NCBI RefSeq assembly: GCF_003634635.1
Contig: NZ_RBJB01000004.1
Coordinates: 1 to 64,000, forward strand
Length of the DNA stretch: 64,000 nt
Source: Marinobacter nauticus
Lineage (GTDB): Bacteria; Pseudomonadota; Gammaproteobacteria; Pseudomonadales; Oleiphilaceae
Direction of reading: 5' to 3'
The position numbers and the translations under genes are program-made. Under the pieces are notes generated by a model. The model saw nothing but the letters and a program-made list of their open reading frames with translations, did no database searches and had not been told where the DNA came from. Positions 53,196-63,319 of the stretch are shown here, in pieces; positions within the stretch are counted from its first letter, which is position 1; each line of letters starts with the position of its first letter.

Positions 53196-54095
53196 ATGGC
53201 GCATACGCATAACCAACTGTCACCCGCCGAAGGCATCTGGTCACTGCGCCGTCTTCCGGATATGGACGACGCGCAGTTCAGCCAGTGGCAGACCTTGCTG
53301 GAGCACCGCACCGGCATAACCCTGACCACCGAACGGCGCTCGTTTCTGGAAACCAATCTTGGCATCCGGATGCGCGAAATCGGTTGCAGCAGCTACCAGG
53401 CCTATTACGAGAAAATCGTATCCGGCCCGGATGCTGTCAGGGAGTGGGCCACACTGGTAGACCGGCTCACTGTTCAGGAAACCCGGTTTTTCCGGGACCC
53501 GGACGCCTTCCGGCTGGTGGCGGATTATGTGCTTACCCGTCCCCGGGAACAGTTCAGGAAGCGGGCCCTGGAGGCCTGGAGTGTTGGCTGCTCCACCGGC
53601 GAGGAGCCTTACACGCTCGCGATGATCCTGAACGAGGGCATGGCTCAGTTGGGCGTGCAACCGCTCTTCGGCGTAACCGGCTCGGACATCAGTCAGCCGG
53701 CCATCGAAAAAGCGCGCCAGGGCCGGTTTAATGCCCGCAAGTTGCTGGGAATGGAAGAAGACCTGAAAGCCAGGTATTTCCGGCCCTCGGAGCGGAATAC
53801 CGTAGAAATTGTGAACAGCATCCGTGACCGGGTGTGCTTTACCAGGCTCAATGTTCTGGATCTGGATAAAGCACCCATGCACGGGATGAACATTATCTTC
53901 TGCCAGAACCTGCTGATCTACTTCCGTCGCTGGCGCCGACGGGAGATCGTCAAACGGCTCGCAGAGCGTCTGGCACCGGGGGGGTTACTGGTGCTTGGCC
54001 AGGGTGAACTGACCGACTGGCAGCCACCGGGCCTGCAGAGGGTTCCCTCGGAACATGTACTGGCGTGGATCAAGCGCCAGTCCGACGAAGAATAA
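53196..54095 (+). CDS. pilK: CheR-type methyltransferase PilK
   Basis: This 299-residue methyltransferase has an N-terminal CheR all-alpha domain (ERRSFLETNLGIRMREIG) and a SAM domain with WSVGCSTGEEPYTLAMIL and IIFCQNLLIYFRRWRRRE. It would methylate PilJ. The start is uncertain: the ATG at 53196 follows pilJ by 27 bp, but one at 53262 (MDDAQFSQWQ) lies nearer the conserved region. Confidence 0.92.
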   Translation: MAHTHNQLSPAEGIWSLRRLPDMDDAQFSQWQTLLEHRTGITLTTERRSFLETNLGIRMREIGCSSYQAYYEKIVSGPDAVREWATLVDRLTVQETRFFRDPDAFRLVADYVLTRPREQFRKRALEAWSVGCSTGEEPYTLAMILNEGMAQLGVQPLFGVTGSDISQPAIEKARQGRFNARKLLGMEEDLKARYFRPSERNTVEIVNSIRDRVCFTRLNVLDLDKAPMHGMNIIFCQNLLIYFRRWRRREIVKRLAERLAPGGLLVLGQGELTDWQPPGLQRVPSEHVLAWIKRQSDEE

Positions 54096-54106
54096 CCGGA
54101 GTGGTT

Positions 54107-57100
54107 ATGGGCAATCACCATGACAGCATCGCCCTCGACTGGGTTCGGGGAGAGATACAGGACACGCTGACCCAGGGCCAGCATGCACTTGAAGCGTATG
54201 TCGAGAATCGCGACGACACTGCGCGCCTGCGCTTCTGCCTGAATTACCTTCACCAGGTACACGGTACCCTGCAAATGGTGGAACTCTACGGTGCGGCATT
54301 GCTCACCGAAGAGATGGAAAAACTGACCCAGGCCATTCTCAACGAAACCGTGACCAGCGTTGACGATGCCGTCAACGTGCTGATGCAGGCCATTCTGCAG
54401 CTGCCACAGTATCTGGAGCACATTGGCAGCAGCAGCGATGACTTTCCCATGGTTCTGCTGCCGCTGCTCAACGATCTCCGGGCCGCCCGGGGCGACTCCC
54501 TGTTGTCCGACACCTCTCTGTTCAAGCCGGATCTCTCTGCTTCACAGATGAGGGTCAGCGGCAAGGTGTCTGAACGCCTGCACGATCCAAAAGTCCTGGG
54601 CCACCTGCGCAAGCTGCGCCAGATGTACCAGTTTGCCCTTGCTGGCGTGGTTCGCGAGGCGGACCTCGACGCCCATTTCGATTACATGCAGAAGGTAATC
54701 CAGCGGTTGGTGCGCCTGTGCCAGAAAACGCCCCGGGGCGAACTCTGGAAAGCGGCCAGCGCCTTTGTCGACACTCTGCAAGCCCGGGTCAACCCGGTGA
54801 ACACCGCCGTCAAATCCCTGCTCAGGGAACTGGATTCCGAGATCCGCCGGCTCACCGACGAACATGCGGATATCCTTCAGCAGCCGGTTCCGGAAGCGCT
54901 GTTCAAACACCTGTTGTATTACGTCGCCCGCGCCCGGGATCTCGATCGCCCTCAGGTTCAGGCACTGCGTCAGGCCTATCAGTTGGATAGCGCCCTGCCC
55001 TCGGAAGACGACGTGGATGCGGCCCGCAACCGGGTATCCGGTCCAGGCCGGGACGCCATCCACTCCGTGGTCAGTGCCCTCAACGAAGAACTGGCTCGAC
55101 TGAAAGATCAGCTTGACCTGTTTGTGCGGGCCGAATTTCGTCAGAACAGCGAACTGGACGAGTTACTGCCCGGCCTGCGTCAGGTTGCCAACACCCTGGC
55201 CGTTCTTGGTCTTGGCATTCCCCGGAAGGTCGTCACCGAACAGATTGAACTGGTAGAAAAACTCTGCCAGCAGGCCGAAGTGGTCGACGATGGCACCCTG
55301 ATGGACATTGCCGGTGCCCTGCTTTACGTGGAGGCCAGTCTGGCTGGTCTCAACAGCGAGCGACGCCCGGAGCAGTCTTCCGGCTCGGCCGAGGAAGCCT
55401 CCGCCATCAACATGGGCTCCCGTGAACTCGGAGAGGCCAGCGAAGCGCTGATCCGCGAATCCCGGAATACCCTTGAGCAGGTTAAATCCGCCATCGTCAA
55501 TTTCATTGCCTCCCAGTGGGATGCCCGTGAAATCGAACACGTACCCGGACTCCTGCACAGTATCCGTGGCGGTCTGAGCCTGGTGCCACTGGATCGCGTT
55601 GCCGATATGCTCGCCTCAGCCGAGCGTTACGTCACCGACGTACTGCTCAGCAACAAACAGGTTCCGGACTGGAAACAGCTCGACACCCTGGCCGATGCCG
55701 TTACCAGTATCGAGTATTACCTGGAGAGACTGGCAGATGGCATCAGCGATAACGACGCTATCCTGCGCGTGGCCGAAGACAGCCTCGCCAGTCTCGGCTT
55801 CCCGGTCGGACAGGAGCCCACCTGGAGCCTGACGGAAGAAACCGAAGAGGCCCCGGCTGAAGTACCCGTGGCTGAAGAACCTGAGGCCAGCGCCGAAGAG
55901 ACCACCGCACCAGAGGCCAAAACCTCTGATGCCGAGCTGCTGGATGATGAAATCCTCGGCATTTTTGTTGAGGAAGCGGAAGAAGTTCTGCAGACCATCC
56001 ACGAGTTCTATCCGAGGTTGCACCAGGATCACGACGATCGCGAAGCTCTGACTGAAGTTCGCCGGGCTTTCCATACCCTCAAAGGTAGTGGCCGCCTGGT
56101 CGGCGCCACCAGCATCGGCGAACTGGCGTGGTCGGTGGAAAATCTGCTCAATCGGGTCATCGACCAGACCATCAAACCGACCGATGACATGTTCACCCTG
56201 GTGGACCAGGTCAACGCCCGTATTCCTTCCCTGATTGAGGACTTCCGGAACGGCGAGACCGGTGGCGACGTCAACGAGCTGATTGAACAGGCTGAAGCGC
56301 TGGCAACGACCCGACGCGCAGAAACCGGACAGGCGGCCGGAGAGACCACAGGCGAAGCAGAAACTGCAGACGAGGCCGCCGCCGAGCACGAAATCGAAAT
56401 TCCCGAAACGCCCGTTACCGCGCCAACGAGCGAAGTTGAAGAAGCGGACGACAGTGACGATCTCATTGATGACGAAATCCTCGAGATCTTTATTGAGGAA
56501 GCTGGCGAGGTACTCGACACCATTCGCGAATACCTGCCCATGCTGTTACGTCAGCACGATGACCGCAGTGCCCTGGCAGAAGTTCGACGGGCCTTTCATA
56601 CCCTGAAAGGCAGTGGCCGGATGGTTGGCGCTACCGTGATCGGGGAGCTGGCGTGGTCGGTCGAGAACATGCTGAACCGGGTGATCGACGGCAGCGTGTT
56701 CATGAATGATGATATTGCCCAGCTGCTTCAGGATGTCACCGATTCGGTGCCGGCGCTGGTCACCGATTTTGAGAAACGCCAGGCGCCGAGCCTGAACACA
56801 TCTGCCATGGCGGCGCGGGCCAATGCCCTGGCCAATGGCGAAATTCCCGATGCCACCGCCATGCCGCTGGTGGACACCGACACAGAGTCTGCAGAGGAAA
56901 CAACGGCCGGTACCGTCACTCCGGAAGACAGCATTGAGTATGATGCCCTGCCCGGAGAAGACGAAGTGGATCCGGTGCTGCTGGATATCTTCGAGAACGA
57001 AACCGAAACCCATCTGCAGACCATCAAGGAATACCTGGAGGCTGCGGGCGACAAAGCCACCGCCGCCTACACGGACGATCTCTCTCGGGCGTTGCATACC

Positions 57101-60100
57101 CTGAAAGGCAGTGCCAACACCGCCGGTATCGCGCCAATTGCGGAAGTCATTACGCCGCTTGAGCGCTTTATCAAAGAATCCCGGGCTCAGAACAAACGGG
57201 CAGACCGCGACGTACTGGCGCTGATCAGTGATGCGGCGGGCTTCCTGACCCAAGGGCTTGCCCAGATTCGGGAGAATCCCCAGGCACCGCTGGCAGGCAC
57301 CGACGAGTACCTTGAGCGCCTGCACCAGGTGTGTGAGCAGACACTCACCAGCCATGCCCAGGCAGACGACGAACAACCCGCCAGGAAATCGTCGTCACAG
57401 CTGGTACAGCTGTTCCTGGGTGAAGGGCTGGATATCGTTCTGGATGCCGAAAGCATTCTCGATCGCTGGTCTGAAAACCCGCAGCAGGACGAGGCACTGG
57501 CAACCCTCCGTGCCGAACTGGAGCAACTGACCCAGGGTGCGACGGACGCCAATCTGCCCGATGTTGCCGAACTGGCCGCCGCTTTGACCCGCACCTACAC
57601 CGCGATTTCAGAGCAGGGCCTGCCGCCGGGCGATGATGTATTCCAGACCCTGCGCGCCGGCCATGAGCAGTTGATTAACATGATGGATCAGGTGGCGGCC
57701 GGGCTGGCTACTGAACCCAGCCAGGAACTGATTCAGGAACTCGAGGCGCTGGCACAGGCAACCGCAGCCGAGCCCGCAGAACCGGATGAGTTCGAGCAGC
57801 AGTTCACCGACGATCTGGAAGAGATCGACCTCAGCCTGGAAATGGATGAACTGGAGCAGGCAACAGAAGAACCTGAGCTGACAGAAACGCCGCCACTGCT
57901 GGAAACGTCTGAAGACGATCAGGCCATGGACGACGAGCTGGCAGCAATCTTCCTGGAGGAAGCCCGCGATCTGATTGACAGCACCGCGGAAGCCCTGCAC
58001 AGCTGGAGCGAGGACACTTCAAACCTGGACCTCCTGCGGTTGCTCCAGCGTGACCTGCACACCCTCAAGGGTGGCGCCCGACTGGCCGACATTCCGGCCG
58101 TGGGTGACCTGTCCCACGAACTGGAAAACCTGTTTGAAGGACTGACCGAGCAGAAATTCTCGATCAATGACACTCTGTCTGACCTGTTGTTCCGCTGCCA
58201 TGACCGGCTTGCCGGCATGGTCGAGGCACTTGAAGCCAGTGAGGCGCCGAGGCCCGCGCCGGATCTGATCACCGAGATTCATTCCTACATCGATGGCGCC
58301 CGCGGCACTCGCCCGGTAACCGATGTACACACCGAGGACTCTGCGGAGCCGGAAGACGAAGAGCTGACCCTGCCGGAGCCCGAGCTCGAGGAAAGCACCG
58401 AAGAAACTGAAGGTGCAGAGGAGGAAGAGCTCCAGGCCACCGATCTGTCCCATCTGGACCCGGAACTGGTGGGCATTTTCCTGGAAGAAGCCTACGACCT
58501 GATCAACTCCACCGGCAGTGCCCTGCATACCTGGAGCGAAGACCCCTCGAACCGGGAGGTTGCCGCCGAACTGCAGCGTGATGTGCATACCCTCAAGGGT
58601 GGCGCCCGCATGGCCGGAGTCGAGGCCATCGGCGATCTCACTCACGTGCTTGAGGATCTGTTCGAAAAAGTGGCCGAAGGCCAACTTGAAGCCAGCGGTC
58701 AGATGACCGACTTGCTGTTTGCCTGCCACGACCGCCTGGCTCAGATGGTAGAGCAGGTGGCGACCCAGAAGCCGTGCCCGCCAGCCGAAGAACTGGTGCA
58801 TCAGGTTCAGGCCATTCTGCGCGGCGAATCCCTGCCTTCGGAGGCACCGCCGCAGTCAGAGCCGGGTGAGCGCGACGTTAGCGAACTGGAAGAACTGGAA
58901 ATCAGTGAACAGCCGGCGGCAGAATCCGAAGAATCCGCGTCCAGCCTCAGCGAGAGCCTGGAGGACGCCACCGACGACGATCTGGTTGGCATCTTCCTGG
59001 ACGAAGGCCTGGAAATCCACGAGGCCATTACCGAGTGCCTCGACCAGTGGCGTGAGGAGCCGGAGGAACTGGCTGGCATTACCCGCCTGCAGCAGGAACT
59101 GCACACCCTGAAGGGCGGCGCGCGACTGTCGGATGTCGACCCGATTGCGGATCTGGCCGAAGCCTGGGCCAACGCCCTGGACCAGCTGATTGCCGGCGAC
59201 CGGGGCCAGTCGGCCATGCTTGGCCTGAGTGACCGCGCCGCGGCCAGCCTGAAATCCATGCTTGATGCGCTGGAAGACAGTCGCAAGCCCGATGCCGACA
59301 CGGCCCTGATCGACGCGTTGCGCACTACCGCACCAGCGGAGGACACATCCGGAACAGAATCGCCACAGCCAGAAACGGCTGAAGCGGACTCCGTGGATCC
59401 GGAAGTGCTCGAAATCTTCCTGGAAGAAGCTGGCGAAATCATGGACCAGCTGGAGCAGCTACTCGATGACTGGCGTCGTGAGCCGGCCAATGAGCACTTC
59501 AACCGGGAAGCACAACGGGCATTGCATACCCTCAAAGGCGGCGCCCGTCTGTCCCAGCTCTCCGAGCTTGGCGACAAGGCTCATGCTTTCGAGACCCGCC
59601 TGATCGATCTGGGCGGTAACGCGCCAACCGAGGAGCAATGGCAGGCCATCACCGGCGATCACGATGCCATCATCGCGCTGGTGGCGGATATCCGCAAACG
59701 CTTTGAATCCGGCGCACCGACACCTGCCCCGCAGCCGGAGAAAGCACCCGAACCGGTTCGCGAAGAACCCGCGCCGGTGCCAAAGGCCTCCACTGCGGAG
59801 CCAGCCCCGACCAAACCGGTTCCGGCACCTGCGAAACCGGAGAAATCCGCGGCCCAGGCGCGCAAGAAAGCCGCCGATGCACAGAGAGCCGCCCAGGAAA
59901 CCATTCGGGTATCGGCACCGCTGCTGGATGAGCTGGTTAACCTGGCCGGTGAAACCAGTATTACCCGCGGTCGCCTGGAGCAACAGAGCAGTGATTTCAG
60001 TTACACCCTGGACGAAATGGCCGCCACCATCGAACGTCTGCGGGAACAGCTGCGGCGCATGGATATCGAAACCGAAGCGCAGATCCTGTTCCGGGCCGAG

Positions 60101-61726
60101 CAGGAGCACGGGCCAGACTACGGCGACGATTTCGATCCGCTGGAAATGGACCGCTACTCCTCCATCCAGCAGCTGTCACGGGCCCTGAGCGAATCCACTT
60201 CGGACCTTGCTGATTTGCGTGAAACCCTGTCCGAGCGGGTTCGGGACACCGAAACCCTGCTGGTTCAGCAATCACGAATCAATACGGAACTCCAGGAAGG
60301 TCTGATGAAGACCCGGATGATTCCGTTCTCCTCCATGGTGCCCCGTCTGCGCCGCATCGTGCGCCAGATCAGTGGCGAACTCGGCAAGAAAGTCGATTTC
60401 GACGTACGCAATGCTGAAGGGGAAATGGACCGGAACATTCTGGAGCGGATGGTCGCGCCGCTTGAGCACATGCTCCGCAACGCGCTGGACCACGGCATCG
60501 AAACGCCGGAAGACCGCACCAAGGCAGGCAAACCGGCCACAGGTGAAGTGGTTCTGTCCCTGACCCGGGAAGGCGGTGATGTGGTGTTGAGGATGATGGA
60601 CGACGGTAAAGGCATTCCGTCCGACGTTATCCGCGACAAGGCCGTTCGCCAGGGCCTGATGCGCGCCGACGAAGACCTCTCGGAAAGGGAAATCCTGCAG
60701 TTCATTCTGCAGCCGGGCTTCTCCACCGCCCAGCAGGTTACCCAGATTTCCGGTCGTGGCGTGGGCATGGACGTGGTTGCCAGCGAAATCAAACAGCTCG
60801 GCGGCAGCCTCGACATCGATTCCGCCCTGGGCCGTGGCACCACCTTCACCGTACGCCTGCCGTTCACCGTGTCGGTCAACCGGGCATTGATGGTGTCCAC
60901 CGGGGAAGATTTCTACGCCATCCCGCTCAACACCATCGAAGGTATCGTCCGGGTCAGCACCTACGAGCTGGAAGAGTACTACAAGCCAGACGCCCCCATG
61001 TACGAGTATGCCGGCCAGCAGTATCGCCTGCAGTACCTGGGCAGCCTGCTCAACAGTGACCACCAGCCCAAGCTTCAGGGCCAGGCTCTGCCACTGCCGG
61101 TCATTCTGGTGCGCGGCGCGGAGCAGCCCATGGCTCTACAGGTGGACCAGCTGATGGGTAGCCGGGAAATCGTGGTTAAATCCCTCGGGCCGCAGTTCAG
61201 TTCCGTCCGGGGCGTTTCCGGTGCCACCATTCTCGGTGACGGCAACGTGGTTGTGATTCTCGACTTGCCGGCGATGATCCGCTCCGACATCCTGTCCGAA
61301 CGCCAGCGCCTGGCGAATCTGGAAAAGGCACGGGACAGCGCCCGCTACGAGGAAAAAGCCACGACGGTTATGGTGGTGGACGACTCCGTTACGGTGCGCA
61401 AGGTGACCTCCCGTCTGCTGGAGCGCAATGGCATGGAAGTGGTGACCGCCAAAGATGGTCTCGACGCCGTTGCCCAGCTTCAGGACCACCGGCCGGACAT
61501 CATCCTGCTCGATATCGAAATGCCCCGTATGGATGGTTTCGAAGTGGCCAGCTTTGTGCGCCACGACGACAACCTGAAAGATACGCCGATCTGCATGATC
61601 ACCTCGCGGACGGGCGAGAAGCACCGGGAACGTGCTCTGGCCATCGGGGTCAACGAGTACCTTGGCAAGCCGTTCCAGGAAACCGAGCTGCTTGACACCA
61701 TCAAGCGGCTGACCGGGAACCGGTGA
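54107..61726 (+). CDS. chpA: Chemosensory histidine kinase ChpA with many phosphotransfer domains
   Basis: This 2539-residue CheA-type kinase has seven HTLKG-type Hpt sites: His656, 831, 997, 1318, 1494, 1666 and 1807. Two looser sites are His49 (HQVHG) and His484 (HSIRGG). A tenth Hpt-like segment has Glu1139 where the histidine should be. Acidic linkers separate them. A kinase core follows (N box MLRNALDHGIE near 2125; ISGRGVGMDVV), then a CheW domain (GEDFYAIPLNTIEGIV) and a C-terminal receiver with Asp2469. It phosphorylates PilG and PilH. CGGAG precedes the ATG at 54107; the frame extends to 54065 inside pilK. It overlaps chpB. Confidence 0.96.
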   Translation: MGNHHDSIALDWVRGEIQDTLTQGQHALEAYVENRDDTARLRFCLNYLHQVHGTLQMVELYGAALLTEEMEKLTQAILNETVTSVDDAVNVLMQAILQLPQYLEHIGSSSDDFPMVLLPLLNDLRAARGDSLLSDTSLFKPDLSASQMRVSGKVSERLHDPKVLGHLRKLRQMYQFALAGVVREADLDAHFDYMQKVIQRLVRLCQKTPRGELWKAASAFVDTLQARVNPVNTAVKSLLRELDSEIRRLTDEHADILQQPVPEALFKHLLYYVARARDLDRPQVQALRQAYQLDSALPSEDDVDAARNRVSGPGRDAIHSVVSALNEELARLKDQLDLFVRAEFRQNSELDELLPGLRQVANTLAVLGLGIPRKVVTEQIELVEKLCQQAEVVDDGTLMDIAGALLYVEASLAGLNSERRPEQSSGSAEEASAINMGSRELGEASEALIRESRNTLEQVKSAIVNFIASQWDAREIEHVPGLLHSIRGGLSLVPLDRVADMLASAERYVTDVLLSNKQVPDWKQLDTLADAVTSIEYYLERLADGISDNDAILRVAEDSLASLGFPVGQEPTWSLTEETEEAPAEVPVAEEPEASAEETTAPEAKTSDAELLDDEILGIFVEEAEEVLQTIHEFYPRLHQDHDDREALTEVRRAFHTLKGSGRLVGATSIGELAWSVENLLNRVIDQTIKPTDDMFTLVDQVNARIPSLIEDFRNGETGGDVNELIEQAEALATTRRAETGQAAGETTGEAETADEAAAEHEIEIPETPVTAPTSEVEEADDSDDLIDDEILEIFIEEAGEVLDTIREYLPMLLRQHDDRSALAEVRRAFHTLKGSGRMVGATVIGELAWSVENMLNRVIDGSVFMNDDIAQLLQDVTDSVPALVTDFEKRQAPSLNTSAMAARANALANGEIPDATAMPLVDTDTESAEETTAGTVTPEDSIEYDALPGEDEVDPVLLDIFENETETHLQTIKEYLEAAGDKATAAYTDDLSRALHTLKGSANTAGIAPIAEVITPLERFIKESRAQNKRADRDVLALISDAAGFLTQGLAQIRENPQAPLAGTDEYLERLHQVCEQTLTSHAQADDEQPARKSSSQLVQLFLGEGLDIVLDAESILDRWSENPQQDEALATLRAELEQLTQGATDANLPDVAELAAALTRTYTAISEQGLPPGDDVFQTLRAGHEQLINMMDQVAAGLATEPSQELIQELEALAQATAAEPAEPDEFEQQFTDDLEEIDLSLEMDELEQATEEPELTETPPLLETSEDDQAMDDELAAIFLEEARDLIDSTAEALHSWSEDTSNLDLLRLLQRDLHTLKGGARLADIPAVGDLSHELENLFEGLTEQKFSINDTLSDLLFRCHDRLAGMVEALEASEAPRPAPDLITEIHSYIDGARGTRPVTDVHTEDSAEPEDEELTLPEPELEESTEETEGAEEEELQATDLSHLDPELVGIFLEEAYDLINSTGSALHTWSEDPSNREVAAELQRDVHTLKGGARMAGVEAIGDLTHVLEDLFEKVAEGQLEASGQMTDLLFACHDRLAQMVEQVATQKPCPPAEELVHQVQAILRGESLPSEAPPQSEPGERDVSELEELEISEQPAAESEESASSLSESLEDATDDDLVGIFLDEGLEIHEAITECLDQWREEPEELAGITRLQQELHTLKGGARLSDVDPIADLAEAWANALDQLIAGDRGQSAMLGLSDRAAASLKSMLDALEDSRKPDADTALIDALRTTAPAEDTSGTESPQPETAEADSVDPEVLEIFLEEAGEIMDQLEQLLDDWRREPANEHFNREAQRALHTLKGGARLSQLSELGDKAHAFETRLIDLGGNAPTEEQWQAITGDHDAIIALVADIRKRFESGAPTPAPQPEKAPEPVREEPAPVPKASTAEPAPTKPVPAPAKPEKSAAQARKKAADAQRAAQETIRVSAPLLDELVNLAGETSITRGRLEQQSSDFSYTLDEMAATIERLREQLRRMDIETEAQILFRAEQEHGPDYGDDFDPLEMDRYSSIQQLSRALSESTSDLADLRETLSERVRDTETLLVQQSRINTELQEGLMKTRMIPFSSMVPRLRRIVRQISGELGKKVDFDVRNAEGEMDRNILERMVAPLEHMLRNALDHGIETPEDRTKAGKPATGEVVLSLTREGGDVVLRMMDDGKGIPSDVIRDKAVRQGLMRADEDLSEREILQFILQPGFSTAQQVTQISGRGVGMDVVASEIKQLGGSLDIDSALGRGTTFTVRLPFTVSVNRALMVSTGEDFYAIPLNTIEGIVRVSTYELEEYYKPDAPMYEYAGQQYRLQYLGSLLNSDHQPKLQGQALPLPVILVRGAEQPMALQVDQLMGSREIVVKSLGPQFSSVRGVSGATILGDGNVVVILDLPAMIRSDILSERQRLANLEKARDSARYEEKATTVMVVDDSVTVRKVTSRLLERNGMEVVTAKDGLDAVAQLQDHRPDIILLDIEMPRMDGFEVASFVRHDDNLKDTPICMITSRTGEKHRERALAIGVNEYLGKPFQETELLDTIKRLTGNR

Positions 61727-62778
61727 TGGCCGGCCCTCACGGCCGGCCTGGCGTCGGGATTGTGTCCGATGTGGTGCTGCAACGGCATCGGCTGCAGGCG
61801 GCGACCGGAAAATTTGGCCTGGACGTCAGCTTCTCGGGAGATCCCGAGCGGCTGATGGACTACCCGGTGTTTCCGGACGCGGCGCTCTGGCTGGTGACCC
61901 TGGAAGACGAAGCGGATCACCCGGCACTGTTCGAGCATCTGCTGGAAAATACAGAAGCACCGGTCTTATTCGGCCTGGACCAGGCTCCCAAGCCCGGCAC
62001 CACGGAATACTTTCGCTGGGAACGCCGGCTGCTCGACAAGCTGGAAAAACAGCTCGGGCATCTGGAGCAGCTGGATACCGCCAACGACATTGAAGAGCTG
62101 GCCGAGACCACGCCAGATGCGGTGGACGCGCCGACGCTGCCACACTGGATAACTCCGGCGGCGCCGGGTTCGGTGGCTGAGGAAGTCTGGATTCTCGGAG
62201 CCTCGCTGGGCGGTCCTGCAGCGGTGAAGACCTTTCTCGATCACCTGCCGCCAAGGCTACCGGTCGGGTTTATCTATGCCCAACATATTGATGGCAATTT
62301 TACCGAAGTCCTCACCCGGGTTCTGGGCCGGCACGCCCACTATTCGCTGAAGCGGGCCGAGGAGGGCTATCGGGTACGCAATGGCGATGTGGTGCTGATG
62401 CCGGTAGAAAGAGAGTGGTGCTTTGATCGCCAGGGCCAGCTGACGGAACAGAATCATCCCTGGCCGGGCCCTTATGGCCCATCGATAGATCAGGTGTTGC
62501 TGAACGTGGCGGATCACTATGGCAAACACTGCCATGCCATCCTGTTTTCCGGCATGGGCAACGACGGCGCTATCGCTGCACCCATGCTGAAGGCCTATGG
62601 CAGCCGCATCTGGGTTCAGGAAAGCACCAGTTGTGGTAACAGCTCCATGCCCGATTCGGTGGCCGCCACCGGCTGCGCCAGTTTCTGTGGCACTCCAGAG
62701 CAACTGGCCAGGGAACTGGTAAAAGTCATTGAGAACAACTGCCTGCTCAAGGGCCGGCAAAAACGGGATTCCGCCTGA
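61726..62778 (+). CDS. chpB: CheB-type methylesterase ChpB
   Basis: This 350-residue protein has a degenerate N-terminal receiver-like region and a C-terminal methylesterase domain with the catalytic triad Ser in GASLGGP, His in AQHIDGN and Asp in GMGNDGA. It removes methyl groups from PilJ. No phosphoacceptor Asp is evident at the N-terminus, so control differs from CheB. The ATG at 61726 overlaps the chpA stop (TGATG). Confidence 0.92.
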   Translation: MAGPHGRPGVGIVSDVVLQRHRLQAATGKFGLDVSFSGDPERLMDYPVFPDAALWLVTLEDEADHPALFEHLLENTEAPVLFGLDQAPKPGTTEYFRWERRLLDKLEKQLGHLEQLDTANDIEELAETTPDAVDAPTLPHWITPAAPGSVAEEVWILGASLGGPAAVKTFLDHLPPRLPVGFIYAQHIDGNFTEVLTRVLGRHAHYSLKRAEEGYRVRNGDVVLMPVEREWCFDRQGQLTEQNHPWPGPYGPSIDQVLLNVADHYGKHCHAILFSGMGNDGAIAAPMLKAYGSRIWVQESTSCGNSSMPDSVAATGCASFCGTPEQLARELVKVIENNCLLKGRQKRDSA

Positions 62779-62789
62779 GGTAACAAGCA

Positions 62790-63251
62790 ATGAGTGAAAA
62801 CAGCCAATCCCTGTCCTGCGTCATGATACCGGTCTCGGACCGCCAGCTCCTGCTGCCCAACGTCTCCATTGCCGAGGTGGTGGATTTCACCAGCAACGAT
62901 GCCGGCGCCAATACACCGGACTGGCTGGCCGGATTCCTGGACTGGCGCGGGCTCACACTGCCGGTCATTTCCTACGATGCCGCCAACGGCAACAAGCTCA
63001 CCATCCCTGGTGACAACCGTGGCCGCATCATTATCCTCAATACCATCGGCCCGAATCACCAGAGCACCCCGTTCATGGCCCTGGTCACCCAGGGCATTCC
63101 CAGCCAGGCGCGCCTGATGGAAGACCAGATCCGACAACTGGACGGCGACCCCGGCCCTGCGGACCTGATGCAGGTGGAAGTAGACGGCGAGCCAGCCTGG
63201 ATCCCGAATCTGGAATACCTGGAATCCCTGGCCGTCGACGCACATCACTGA
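62790..63251 (+). CDS. chpC: CheW-like protein ChpC
   Basis: This 153-residue protein resembles CheW over its full length (SCVMIPVSDRQLLLPNVSIA, then WRGLTLPVISYDAANG). It couples additional receptors to ChpA in P. aeruginosa. It is the last Pil-Chp gene here; chpD and chpE are absent and zur follows. Confidence 0.9.
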   Translation: MSENSQSLSCVMIPVSDRQLLLPNVSIAEVVDFTSNDAGANTPDWLAGFLDWRGLTLPVISYDAANGNKLTIPGDNRGRIIILNTIGPNHQSTPFMALVTQGIPSQARLMEDQIRQLDGDPGPADLMQVEVDGEPAWIPNLEYLESLAVDAHH

Positions 63252-63280
63252 GCCTCCGGTCGGCATGGCGTGGCCGCCTG

Positions 63281-63301
63281 CAAATGTTATAATGTTGCAA
63301 A
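63281..63301 (+). promoter_or_regulatory. Zur-box-like operator overlapping the zur -10 element
   Basis: AAATGTTATAATGTTGCAAA lies 19-39 bp before the zur ATG and resembles the Zur consensus GTTATAxTATAAC. TATAAT at 63288-63293 inside it serves as -10. This suggests zinc-dependent autoregulation of zur-znuC. Confidence 0.6.
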
Positions 63302-63319
63302 TTTTGCAGGATCCACGCC

